Shown here piece after piece: positions 1-7,785 of a DNA stretch of 64,000 bases. A program made the position numbers and the translations under genes. The notes beneath the pieces are model-generated. The model did not search any database. It was not told the DNA's origin and worked only from the letters and a program-made list of their open reading frames with translations. This stretch comes from Zoogloeaceae bacterium (GTDB taxonomy: Bacteria > Pseudomonadota > Gammaproteobacteria > Burkholderiales > Rhodocyclaceae), in the NCBI GenBank assembly GCA_024235635.1, contig JACKMA010000009.1, positions 300,194-364,193 of the forward strand, written 5' to 3'. Numbering within the stretch: position 1 is the stretch's first letter; each line of letters opens with the position of its first letter.

Positions 1-428
1 CCTTCGGCGTCTTCGATGAAGGCACCGCGATCGCGTGCACCGGCATAGAGCCGACCGAGCGCCGGCGCCAGCACTACGCCGAGCACCGGCTCGCCGGCCT
101 CGATCAGGGCGACGTTGACGGTGAATTCGCCATTGCGGTTGATGAACTCCTTGGTGCCATCGAGTGGATCGACCAGCCAGAAGCGCGTGCCGATCTCGGG
201 GACCTGCCCGGCCGCCACGGCCTCCTCGGCGACCACCGGCACGTCGGGCAGGATGCGCGCCAGCGCGGGCACGATCAACGCCTCCGCCCGTTCGTCGGCC
301 TCGGTGACCGGTGACGCATCGTCCTTGCCGCGCACGGCGAAATCGGTGGCATACACCGACATGACCACATCGCCGGCGGCTCTGACCACCGGGATCAACT
401 CGTCCAACAGCAACTGCAGGTCTTTCAT
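1..428 (-). CDS. cysQ: 3'(2'),5'-bisphosphate nucleotidase CysQ, C-terminus beyond the left edge
   Basis: The first 142 residues or so are visible; the gene runs off the left edge. CysQ hydrolyses PAP (3'-phosphoadenosine 5'-phosphate), the by-product of PAPS-dependent sulfotransfer and reduction, to AMP. The inositol-monophosphatase-fold metal motif DPLDGTKEF is readable in the middle of the fragment, preceded by VVAEEA, which supplies the upstream acidic ligand. The ATG at 428 gives the usual CysQ N-terminus (MKDLQ). It is divergent from the cysD/cysNC operon with a 126-bp AT-richer gap between them. The context (PAPS synthesis genes and a sulfotransferase across the gap) fits removal of PAP. 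The family call is firm; only the C-terminus is unseen. Confidence 0.93.
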   Translation of the reverse strand, partial: MKDLQLLLDELIPVVRAAGDVVMSVYATDFAVRGKDDASPVTEADERAEALIVPALARILPDVPVVAEEAVAAGQVPEIGTRFWLVDPLDGTKEFINRNGEFTVNVALIEAGEPVLGVVLAPALGRLYAGARDRGAFIEDAE

Positions 429-497
429 CAAGCCCACCTCGAAAGGGATCGAAATCTACCGCAATGCGGCAAAATTCATTGTAGTTATATGTTTAAA

Positions 498-531
498 CCG
501 GAATCCAGCCCCGGAATTGTTTAATATCCGG
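498..531. promoter_or_regulatory. Cluster of CCGGAAT/TCCGG half-sites between cysQ and the cys operon
   Basis: The divergent cysQ/cys intergenic region holds CCGGAAT at 498-504, a second CCGGAAT at 511-517 (13-bp period), and an inverted TCCGG at 527-531. The second and third form a near-palindrome around an AT-rich centre. The spacing and the AT-rich setting in a GC-rich genome look like an operator. No regulator is assigned; a CysB-type site is only a guess. Confidence 0.3.
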
Positions 532-554
532 ACAACCCATCATGCGTCACGACC

Positions 555-1400
555 TTGAACGGAAAACGGCTCGGCACCCGACAACTGAACGCACGCCGCC
601 GGCGGGCGGTGGAATTGCGTCACAGGGGGCTGACCCTGGCCCACGTGAGTGAGCATACCGGTTTGTCGGCGCCGACCATCATCAGCGCCTGCAAGGCCTT
701 CGAGGCGGGCGGGTGGGACGCCGTCGACGTCCGGCCGCGGGGCCGCAGGCCCGGCGGCGGTCGTCTGCTGCAGGGCGACACCGCGCTGCGCATTCGGGCG
801 GCCTTGCTCGAGCAGCCGCCGGAATCGGCGGGTGCCGACGTCGCGCTGTGGGACAACGCGGTCGTTCGCGACCATATCGACTCGGCCTTCGGCATCGAGG
901 TCACCGAGCGCACGGTCGCCGGCTATCTTGCCGAATGGGGGCTTGCGGCGCCCGATCTCCAGGCCCTCGCGCGGCACAGTACGGCGGACCCGGTGCGGCG
1001 CTGGATGGGTGCGGAATACGCATCGATCGCCGATAATGCGCGCCGCGACGGCGCCCGCCTGTTCTGGGCCGGCGAACGCGCATTGCCCGGCGGCGGCCAT
1101 CAGCTGTTCGCCCACGATGCCCGCGGGCGACTGCGCTGGCTGGTGGTTGCCGGCCCACTGACCGCCAGCCGGCTGATCGACTTTCTGTCGCGCCTGCACC
1201 GCGATGCCGGCCGGCCGATCGTCACAGTCTATCGCGGAGCGGACATCGGCCGCATCGATGAACTGCAGGCCTGGCTGGCGCGCGAAGCGGCCCGGGTACG
1301 GCTGGTCCAGCCGCCTCCCGACGAATCGCCGCCGGCGTCACCAACGAACACAACTGCGGGCCGGACACGTGGCCCGCGCGCTAGAACGGAGAGGACTCCA
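555..1400 (+). CDS. IS630-transposase-derived HTH protein, reading frame open into cysD
   Basis: This frame has no stop codon before cysD: the TTG at 555 and the cysD ATG at 1401 are in phase, giving a potential 581-aa fusion. The 282-residue front part resembles IS630-family transposases: an N-terminal helix-turn-helix (about residues 15-55) followed by a GRRPGGGR linker, then the ALWDNAVVRDHI / TVAGYLAEWGL region typical of the second HTH (about 95-130), then a DDE-like domain. The catalytic acids look lost: the usual WGDE is WAGE (171-174), the LDN strand is VYRGAD (225-230), and the final Glu region is replaced by a Pro/Ser/Thr/Arg-rich linker (about 253-282). It is therefore probably a domesticated DNA-binding protein or a decaying remnant. 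The start is uncertain: no good ribosome site precedes 555, and GTG 609 is an alternative. Whether a fusion protein is made is unknown. Confidence 0.6.
1356..1377 (+). promoter_or_regulatory. Perfect 7-bp stem-loop just upstream of cysD
   Basis: GCGGGCC (1356-1362) pairs perfectly with GGCCCGC (1371-1377) around an 8-nt loop. It ends about 11 nt before the GGAGAGG ribosome-binding site of cysD and lies inside the open frame joining the transposase-like ORF to cysD. There is no T-tract, so a simple rho-independent terminator is unlikely. It could slow ribosomes or RNA polymerase, or couple translation of the two parts. Confidence 0.4.
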
Positions 1401-2300
1401 ATGACACTGACTCACCTGCAGCGGCTCGAAGCCGAGAGCATCCACATCATGCGCGAAGTGGTCGCCGAGGCGGAAAACCCGGTGATGCTCTACTCGATCG
1501 GCAAGGACAGCGCGGTGATGCTGCATCTCGCGATGAAGGCCTTCCACCCGGCCAAACCGCCGTTCCCGCTGCTGCACGTGGACACCACGTGGAAATTCCA
1601 GGACATGTACCGCTTCCGCGACCGCATGGCCAGCGAACTGGGACTGGAACTGCTGGTGCACGTCAATCAGGAGGGCGTGGCCAAGGGCATCAACCCATTC
1701 ACCCACGGCTCGGCCATCCACACCGACATCATGAAGACCGAGGCGCTAAAGCAGGCGCTCGACAAGTACGGATTCGACGCCGCGTTCGGCGGTGCCCGCC
1801 GCGACGAGGAAAAGTCGCGCGCCAAGGAACGGATCTTCTCGTTCCGCACCGCGCAGCACCGCTGGGACCCGAAGAACCAGCGTCCCGAGCTTTGGAAACT
1901 CTACAACGCGCGCAAGCACAAGAGCGAGTCGATGCGGGTGTTTCCGTTGTCGAACTGGACCGAGCTCGATATCTGGCAATACATCTACCTCGAGAGCATC
2001 CCGATCGTGCCGCTCTATTACTCGGCCGAGCGCCCGGTGGTGATGCGCGACGGCACGCTGATCATGGTCGACGACGAGCGCATGCCGTTGAAGCCGGGCG
2101 AGGTGCCGATGATGCGCAAGGTGCGTTTCCGCACGCTCGGCTGCTACCCGCTGACCGGCGCGGTCGAGTCCGAGGCGGACACGCTGCCGCAGATCATCCA
2201 GGAGATGCTGCTGACCAAGACCTCCGAGCGCCAAGGCCGTGTGATCGACCACGATTCGGCGGGATCGATGGAGAAGAAGAAGCAGGAAGGCTACTTCTGA
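1401..2300 (+). CDS. cysD: Sulfate adenylyltransferase subunit 2 (CysD)
   Basis: CysD is the small, catalytic subunit of ATP sulfurylase and makes APS from ATP and sulfate together with the GTPase CysN. The 299-aa length matches E. coli CysD (302). Residues 32-37 are the PP-loop SIGKDS. The conserved FGGARRDEEKSRAKER, WDPKNQRPELW and VFPLSNWTE blocks follow, and the protein ends in the family-typical GSMEKKKQEGYF. The ATG at 1401 is chosen because GGAGAGG lies 7 nt upstream and the protein begins exactly where the family begins. The unusual point is that the frame remains open upstream into the transposase-like ORF. cysNC follows after 52 nt, presumably in the same transcript. Confidence 0.96.
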   Translation: MTLTHLQRLEAESIHIMREVVAEAENPVMLYSIGKDSAVMLHLAMKAFHPAKPPFPLLHVDTTWKFQDMYRFRDRMASELGLELLVHVNQEGVAKGINPFTHGSAIHTDIMKTEALKQALDKYGFDAAFGGARRDEEKSRAKERIFSFRTAQHRWDPKNQRPELWKLYNARKHKSESMRVFPLSNWTELDIWQYIYLESIPIVPLYYSAERPVVMRDGTLIMVDDERMPLKPGEVPMMRKVRFRTLGCYPLTGAVESEADTLPQIIQEMLLTKTSERQGRVIDHDSAGSMEKKKQEGYF

Positions 2301-2352
2301 GCCGCCCCCTCCAACCCGCGACGCCCCGAAAACCGAACCGGAATCCCTGAAG

Positions 2353-4263
2353 ATGGCCCACGTATCCGACCTCATCGCCACCGACATCGAGCAATACCTC
2401 AAGAGTCACGAGAACAAGAGCCTGCTGCGCTTCATCACCTGCGGCAGCGTCGACGACGGCAAGAGCACCCTGATCGGACGACTGCTCTACGAATCGAAGA
2501 TGCTGTTCGAGGATCAGCTCGCCGCGATGGAGGCCGACTCCAAGAAGTACGGCACCCAGGGCGAGGAGATCGACTTCGCGCTGCTGGTCGATGGACTCGC
2601 GGCTGAACGCGAGCAGGGCATCACGATCGACGTCGCCTACCGCTTCTTCTCGACCGACCGTCGCAAGTTCATCGTCGCCGACACGCCGGGCCACGAGCAG
2701 TACACGCGCAACATGGTGACCGGCGCCTCGACCGCCGACGCCGCCGTGCTGATGGTCGATGCGCGCAAGGGCATCCTGACCCAGACCCGTCGCCACAGCT
2801 ATCTGGTGCGCATGATCGGCATCCGCCACGTCATCGTGGCGATCAACAAGATGGATCTGGTCGGCTACGCCGAATCGACCTTCCGCCGGATCGTCGAAGA
2901 CTACCGCGCATTCGCCGCGCAGATCGGAATCGACGACGTCACCTTCATCCCGATGTCGGCGTTCCGCGGCGACAACATCGTGACGCCCTCGGAAGCGATG
3001 CCCTGGTACCACGGCACGACGCTGATGGGCTATCTCGAAACCGTCGAAATCGACGAGGAACGACTGCAGCGCAGCCCGTTCCGCCTGCCGGTGCAGTGGG
3101 TCAACCGCCCCAACCTCGACTTTCGCGGCTTTGCCGGCACCATTGCCGGCGGCACCGTCAAGGTCGGCGAAGCGATCCGCGTCCAGCCCTCCGGCAAGAG
3201 CAGTTCGGTGGCCCGCATCGTGACCCTCGACGGCGACCTCGATCAGGCGGTCGCCGGCCAGTCGGTGACGCTGACGATGGCCGACGAGATCGACATCTCA
3301 CGCGGCGACGTGATCTCGACTGCCGAGTCGCCGGCCGGCACCTCGGACCAGTTCGAGGTCGCCCTGGTGTGGATGCACGACGAGCCGATGCTGCCGGGCC
3401 GCAACTATCTGCTGAAGATCGGCGCCAAGACGGTCACAGCGACGATCACCGAGATCAAGCATCAGGTCAATGTGAACACCATGGAGCACGTCGCAGCCAA
3501 GCAGCTCGAGTTGAACGCCATCGGCATCTGCAACCTCGGGCTCGACCGCCAGATCGCCTTCGACCCGTACGAGGCGAACCGCGACACCGGCGGCTTCATC
3601 CTGATCGACCGCCTCAGCAACAATACGGTCGGCGCCGGCATGATCCATTTCGCGCTGCGTCGGGCGGACAACATCCACATGCAGCACGTGGACGTGGACA
3701 AGGCCGCGCGCGGCCGACTGAAGCACCAGAAGCCCTGCGTGGTGTGGCTCACCGGCCTGTCCGGTGCCGGCAAGTCGACGATCGCCAACCTGGTCGAGCA
3801 GAAGCTGCATGCGATGGGCCATCACACCTACCTGCTGGACGGCGACAACGTCCGCCACGGCCTGTCGAAGGACCTCGGCTTCACCGATGCCGACCGCGTC
3901 GAGAACATCCGCCGGGTCGGCGAGGTCGCCAAGCTGATGCTCGATGCCGGCCTCGTCGTGCTGACCGCCTTCATCTCGCCGTTCCGCTCGGAGCGACGCA
4001 TGGCGCGGGGGCTGGTCGAAGCCGACGAATTCATCGAGGTGCACGTCGCCACGCCGCTGGCGGTGGCCGAGGAGCGCGATCCGAAGGGCCTGTACAAGAA
4101 GGCCCGTCGCGGCGAACTGAAGAACTTCACCGGCATCGATTCGCCGTACGAGGAGCCGGAAGATCCGGAATTGCGCATCGACACGTCGCGTTGCACGCCG
4201 GACGAGGCGGCCGACAAGGTAATCGAAGCGCTGCGCAGCCACGGCATTCTGCTCGAGCGCTGA
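2353..4263 (+). CDS. cysNC: Bifunctional sulfate adenylyltransferase subunit 1 / APS kinase (CysNC)
   Basis: This 636-aa fusion couples GTP hydrolysis to APS formation (CysN part) and phosphorylates APS to PAPS (CysC part). The CysN G1 loop GSVDDGKS is at residues 31-38, G3 DTPGHEQ at about 110-116 and G4 NKMD at 165-168, followed by the translation-factor-like beta-barrel domains. The APS kinase begins at about 460 with the P-loop GLSGAGKS (468-475), then DGDNVRHGL and the FISPFRSERR lid motif. The length is normal for CysNC. With cysD it gives a full PAPS-forming set. No cysH or sulfite reductase gene is visible nearby, so PAPS could be destined for sulfotransfer as much as for assimilation. 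Confidence 0.96.
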   Translation: MAHVSDLIATDIEQYLKSHENKSLLRFITCGSVDDGKSTLIGRLLYESKMLFEDQLAAMEADSKKYGTQGEEIDFALLVDGLAAEREQGITIDVAYRFFSTDRRKFIVADTPGHEQYTRNMVTGASTADAAVLMVDARKGILTQTRRHSYLVRMIGIRHVIVAINKMDLVGYAESTFRRIVEDYRAFAAQIGIDDVTFIPMSAFRGDNIVTPSEAMPWYHGTTLMGYLETVEIDEERLQRSPFRLPVQWVNRPNLDFRGFAGTIAGGTVKVGEAIRVQPSGKSSSVARIVTLDGDLDQAVAGQSVTLTMADEIDISRGDVISTAESPAGTSDQFEVALVWMHDEPMLPGRNYLLKIGAKTVTATITEIKHQVNVNTMEHVAAKQLELNAIGICNLGLDRQIAFDPYEANRDTGGFILIDRLSNNTVGAGMIHFALRRADNIHMQHVDVDKAARGRLKHQKPCVVWLTGLSGAGKSTIANLVEQKLHAMGHHTYLLDGDNVRHGLSKDLGFTDADRVENIRRVGEVAKLMLDAGLVVLTAFISPFRSERRMARGLVEADEFIEVHVATPLAVAEERDPKGLYKKARRGELKNFTGIDSPYEEPEDPELRIDTSRCTPDEAADKVIEALRSHGILLER

Positions 4264-4360
4264 CCGCCACCCGGAAGCGCAAGTTCCGCTTGCAAATATT
4301 GCATTGCGGCATGACGCTTCATTGGCTAGTCTCCCCCGGGTCGGATCAGTGGAGCGGCAG

Positions 4361-5182
4361 ATGGGCCCCAGGGAAAGGATCCGGCGCGTCGTCAGGCACG
4401 TCGCCGGCCGCATGGTCGACTGCCACGAAGCGCCGATCATCGTGCTCGGCAACCAGAAGGCCGGCACCTCGGCGATCGCGGCCCTGCTGGGCCGCGCATC
4501 GGGGCTCAGCACCACGATCGACCTTCGCAACGAGATCTCGCGTCCGACCTTTCACCGGCTGCGCGACGGCGGACTCGATTTCGAGCAGTTCGTATCCGGA
4601 AACCGCCTCGACTTCTCGCGCCGTATCGTCAAGGAGCCGAATCTCAGCCTATTCCATGCGGAACTGGCTGCGGCTTTTCCCAAGGCCCGCTTCGTGTTCA
4701 TCTTCCGCGAACCGCGCGACAACGTGCGCAGCATCCTCAATCGGTTGAAAGTGCCGGGCGATCTCGACGACATCGATTTCCGGGACTGGCCCGAGATCAC
4801 CCCGGCGTGGCAACTGGTGCTGGATTCGCGCTGGGCAGGCATCGGCGGCGATCGCTACATCGCCCGTCTGGCGCAACGCTGGCGCTACCTGGCCGAGGTG
4901 TATCTGAGGCAACCCGAGCATTTCCTGTTGGTGCGCTACGAGGATTTCCGCAGCGACAAGCGCGCGGCCATCCACTCACTGTGCCGGCAGCTGGATCTGC
5001 CGGTAGTCGCCGACATCTCTGATCAGGTCGACCGCAGCTTCCAGCCACCTGGCCGGCGAGACACCGACCTCGTCGAGTTCTTCGGTGCCAACTACGGGCT
5101 GTTCGACGAAATCTGCGGCAACGCAATGGACCGGCTCGGCTACCCCGCCGCGACCCTCCCGGCGGAATCGGTCACAGCCTGA
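4361..5182 (+). CDS. PAPS-dependent sulfotransferase
   Basis: The protein is a 273-aa soluble sulfotransferase. With the ATG at 4361, the 5'-phosphosulfate-binding loop GNQKAGTSA is at about residues 30-38, with the catalytic-type Lys at 33, and the 3'-phosphate-binding motif FREPRDNVRSI is at about 115-125. The start is preferred because GGAG lies 7 nt upstream; an in-frame ATG at 4304 would add 19 residues but has no ribosome site. It follows cysNC on the same strand, so its donor is made next door. Its stop overlaps the convergent flippase gene of the exopolysaccharide locus by 11 nt. The acceptor is unknown; a carbohydrate is likely from this context, but that is inference. Confidence 0.85.
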   Translation: MGPRERIRRVVRHVAGRMVDCHEAPIIVLGNQKAGTSAIAALLGRASGLSTTIDLRNEISRPTFHRLRDGGLDFEQFVSGNRLDFSRRIVKEPNLSLFHAELAAAFPKARFVFIFREPRDNVRSILNRLKVPGDLDDIDFRDWPEITPAWQLVLDSRWAGIGGDRYIARLAQRWRYLAEVYLRQPEHFLLVRYEDFRSDKRAAIHSLCRQLDLPVVADISDQVDRSFQPPGRRDTDLVEFFGANYGLFDEICGNAMDRLGYPAATLPAESVTA

Positions 5183-6590
5183 GCTGGAGCCGCCCGCCGC
5201 GACGGCGAAGTTCGCCGAGCAGCACCAGCGCCGCCGAATGGGCCAGCGCACCGAACACGATCATCGTCACCAGGCCGGCCACCGGGGACGGCGGCAGGTG
5301 CGGCTTGATTGCCGTCACCGCCGCCAGCATCAGGCTGCTGGCCAAAAGCGAGGGCCCCAGGCGACGATACATGTGCCAATAGTCCAGTTCGATCTGGCGG
5401 GTCAGCACGTACAGCGAAAAGTGCACCCAGACGAAGGCATAGGCGGCATAGGCGGCGGCGACGCCGAGCAGGCCCCACTGCACCCCGATCGCCAGCACGG
5501 CGGCGGTCAGGCTGGTGTTCAGGAGCGCCATGCGCAGCTGGATGTCGGGCCGGTTGATGGCCTGGTACATCGCGCCGGCCGTCGAACCCACCGACTGCGC
5601 CAGGCCCGCGACACAGAGTATCCTCAGGATGTCGGCGGTCGGCGCCCACTTCGCGCCGTAGACCACTTCGACGAATTCCGGGGCGACCGCGAATATGCCG
5701 AAGATCATCGGGAAGGTCACCATGGACACCCCCTTGGTCATCTTCAGATAGCCGGCCCTCAATTCTTCCGGACGGCCCGACGCCCGCGAAAATGCCGGAA
5801 ACAGCACGCGCGATACGGACGTGGACACGGCCTGCAGCGGATAGACCATCAGACGGTAGGCCAGTGTGTAGAAGCCGAGTGGCGACGCGCCCAGAAACTT
5901 GCCGACGAAAAGATAGTCGAGATTGCGCGCGAGATAATTGACGCCGTTGAAGCCGGCCACGTTGAGGCCGAAAGGCACCAGCTCCGACAATGCCGCGCGG
6001 TCGAAGACGCGCCGGGGGCGCCAGTCCGAGGCGAGCCACAAGCCGGCCGAAGTCAGTGTCGGCACCAGCAGCAACTGGAGCACCAGACTCCACACCCCCA
6101 GCCCGGCAAGTGCGCCGACGACGGCAGCGACGCCGGCCAGCAAGACCGCCGAGGTCTCGATCACCGCGAGCCGGCGGAAGTCCATCGCGCGCACCAGCAG
6201 GCATTGCTGGACGATGCCGAGCGCGCCGGCGACGAACAGCAGCGACAGGGCCTCGAGCACGCGCGCGAGCGCAGGCGTGTCGAAGAAGCCTGCGATCAGC
6301 GGCGCAAGCGCCAGCGTGGCCAGACACAGCACCAGGCCGACGATCTGATTCAGCCAGAACATCGATGACAGGTGCGCCTCCTCGATGCGTTCGCGTTGCA
6401 CCAGGGCACCACTGACACCGGCATCGTTGAGCAGCATCGCGAGTCCGGTGAATACGGTGGCCATGCCGAGCAGGCCGAAGTCCTCCGGCTGCAACAAGCG
6501 GGCGAGGAAGATCGTGGTCACGAAGACCGCCAGCTGGCGCCCCATCTGCGACATCAGCGCCCAGCCGATGCCCCGCGCGATGGCACTCAT
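5172..6590 (-). CDS. Polysaccharide flippase (Wzx/MOP superfamily, lipopolysaccharide biosynthesis type)
   Basis: This 472-aa integral membrane protein resembles WzxC-type exporters that flip undecaprenyl-linked repeat units across the inner membrane. The N-terminus (GWALMSQMGRQLAVFVTTIFLARLL..) and the LQPEDFGLLGMA segment are typical, and hydrophobic helices run throughout. The ATG at 6590 (MSAIARG) is chosen because sequence upstream of it in the same frame is Arg/Ser-rich and overlaps the previous gene. It is the last gene of the minus-strand exopolysaccharide run, after four glycosyltransferases, and is convergent and overlapping with the sulfotransferase gene. No polysaccharide-specific substrate can be read from sequence. 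Confidence 0.88.
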   Translation of the reverse strand: MSAIARGIGWALMSQMGRQLAVFVTTIFLARLLQPEDFGLLGMATVFTGLAMLLNDAGVSGALVQRERIEEAHLSSMFWLNQIVGLVLCLATLALAPLIAGFFDTPALARVLEALSLLFVAGALGIVQQCLLVRAMDFRRLAVIETSAVLLAGVAAVVGALAGLGVWSLVLQLLLVPTLTSAGLWLASDWRPRRVFDRAALSELVPFGLNVAGFNGVNYLARNLDYLFVGKFLGASPLGFYTLAYRLMVYPLQAVSTSVSRVLFPAFSRASGRPEELRAGYLKMTKGVSMVTFPMIFGIFAVAPEFVEVVYGAKWAPTADILRILCVAGLAQSVGSTAGAMYQAINRPDIQLRMALLNTSLTAAVLAIGVQWGLLGVAAAYAAYAFVWVHFSLYVLTRQIELDYWHMYRRLGPSLLASSLMLAAVTAIKPHLPPSPVAGLVTMIVFGALAHSAALVLLGELRRRGGRLQLRL

Positions 6591-6636
6591 GCCGGACGCG
6601 CCCGAGCCGCGCGCCCGCCGGGGCTCGAATAAGGCC

Positions 6637-7785
6637 TCATGCGACGCGCGCGCAATGCGCCTGCCACGCCGAGTCGACCAGTTGCGAGAATCGACGTCGA
6701 AACAGCGTGCAGCCGAAGCGTTCGGCATTGTGCCGGCATGCGGCCGGTGTCGGCGGCGTCGACAAGGCTTCGAAGCGCTCGACCGCGTCACGGATCGCAT
6801 CCACCGTCTGCTCGCCGAAGAACAGGCCGGTGCGATGCTCGCCATCGCCGACCACGGTCTCCAGCGCGCCGCCCTTGCCGTAGGCGATCACCGGGGTGCC
6901 GCAGGCCTGGGCCTCCACCGGTGCGATGCCGAAGTCCTCTTCGGCGGCAAAGACGAAGGCTCGTGCGCGCTGCATGTGGTCCACCAGCACCTCGTTGCCC
7001 TGGTAGCCGAGCAGGCGCACATTGGGCCCGGCGGCGGCGCGCGCGCGCTCGAACTCCGGACCCTCGCCGATCACCACCAGTCGTCGCTCCGGCATGTGGG
7101 TGAATGCCTCGACGATCAGCGGAATCCTCTTGTAGGGCACCATCCGCGACGCGGTGAAGTAGAAATCCTCCTTGTCGCTGCGCAAGCTGAAGCGATCGAT
7201 GTTCACCGGCGGATGCACGACTTCCGCCTCGCGCCGGTAGACCTTTCGGATGCGCCGCGCGATGAAGTTCGAATTGGCGACGAAATGGTCGACGCCGTTG
7301 GACGAACGCAGATCCCATATCCGCATGTAATGCAGCACCAGGCGCGCCAGCGCGCTGCGGATGCCGCGAGTCAAGCCGGCCTCGGCGAGATATTGATGTT
7401 GCAGATCCCAGGCGTAGCGCATCGGCGAATGGACGTAACTGACATGCAGCTGGTCGGGCCCGGTGATGACCCCCTTGGCCACCGCATGGCTGCTGGAAAT
7501 GACCAGATCGTAGCGATCGAGGTCGAGTTGCTCGATCGCCAGCGGCATCAGGGGCAGATAGGCGCGATACCTGCGCCGGGCCCACGGCAGGCGCTGGATG
7601 AAAGTCGTCGTCGCGTGCTTGCCGCGCAACTGCCTGCGGTCCTCGTCGGACAGAAAGTCGACGACCGAGAAGAGGTCGGCCTCCGGCCAGATATTCAGGA
7701 TCTGCTCGAGCACGCGTTCGCCGCCGGCGCAGAGCGTCAGCCAATCGTGCACGACGGCGACGCGCAGCGCCGGCGGCGGCGTCAC
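6637..7785 (-). CDS. Glycosyltransferase family 4
   Basis: This is a GT-B fold retaining glycosyltransferase that adds a sugar to the lipid-linked repeat unit. N-terminal VAVVHDWL and AGGERVLEQ (nucleotide-sugar/acceptor domain) and C-terminal MVPYKRIPLIVEAF, VVIGEGPE and the E-x7-E motif EEDFGIAPVE show the family. It resembles WbaZ/mannosyltransferase-type GT4 enzymes. The GTG at 7785 is preferred because it overlaps the previous gene's TGA as GTGA, the coupling pattern used elsewhere in this operon, and places the first beta-strand near the N-terminus, giving 382 aa. ATGs at 7815 or 7833 would lengthen it and overlap more. The transferred sugar is unknown. Confidence 0.9.
   Translation of the reverse strand: MTPPPALRVAVVHDWLTLCAGGERVLEQILNIWPEADLFSVVDFLSDEDRRQLRGKHATTTFIQRLPWARRRYRAYLPLMPLAIEQLDLDRYDLVISSSHAVAKGVITGPDQLHVSYVHSPMRYAWDLQHQYLAEAGLTRGIRSALARLVLHYMRIWDLRSSNGVDHFVANSNFIARRIRKVYRREAEVVHPPVNIDRFSLRSDKEDFYFTASRMVPYKRIPLIVEAFTHMPERRLVVIGEGPEFERARAAAGPNVRLLGYQGNEVLVDHMQRARAFVFAAEEDFGIAPVEAQACGTPVIAYGKGGALETVVGDGEHRTGLFFGEQTVDAIRDAVERFEALSTPPTPAACRHNAERFGCTLFRRRFSQLVDSAWQAHCARVA

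Noticed and set aside
4279..4293. GCAAG-CTTGC hairpin after cysNC as a terminator
   Set aside because: The stem is only 5 bp and no T-tract follows; readthrough into the sulfotransferase is just as likely.
3096..4748. Long plus-strand frame of 550 codons over cysNC and the sulfotransferase
   Set aside because: It is Arg/Pro/His-rich, overlaps two clear genes in another frame and shows no family motif; it is a G+C-driven shadow.
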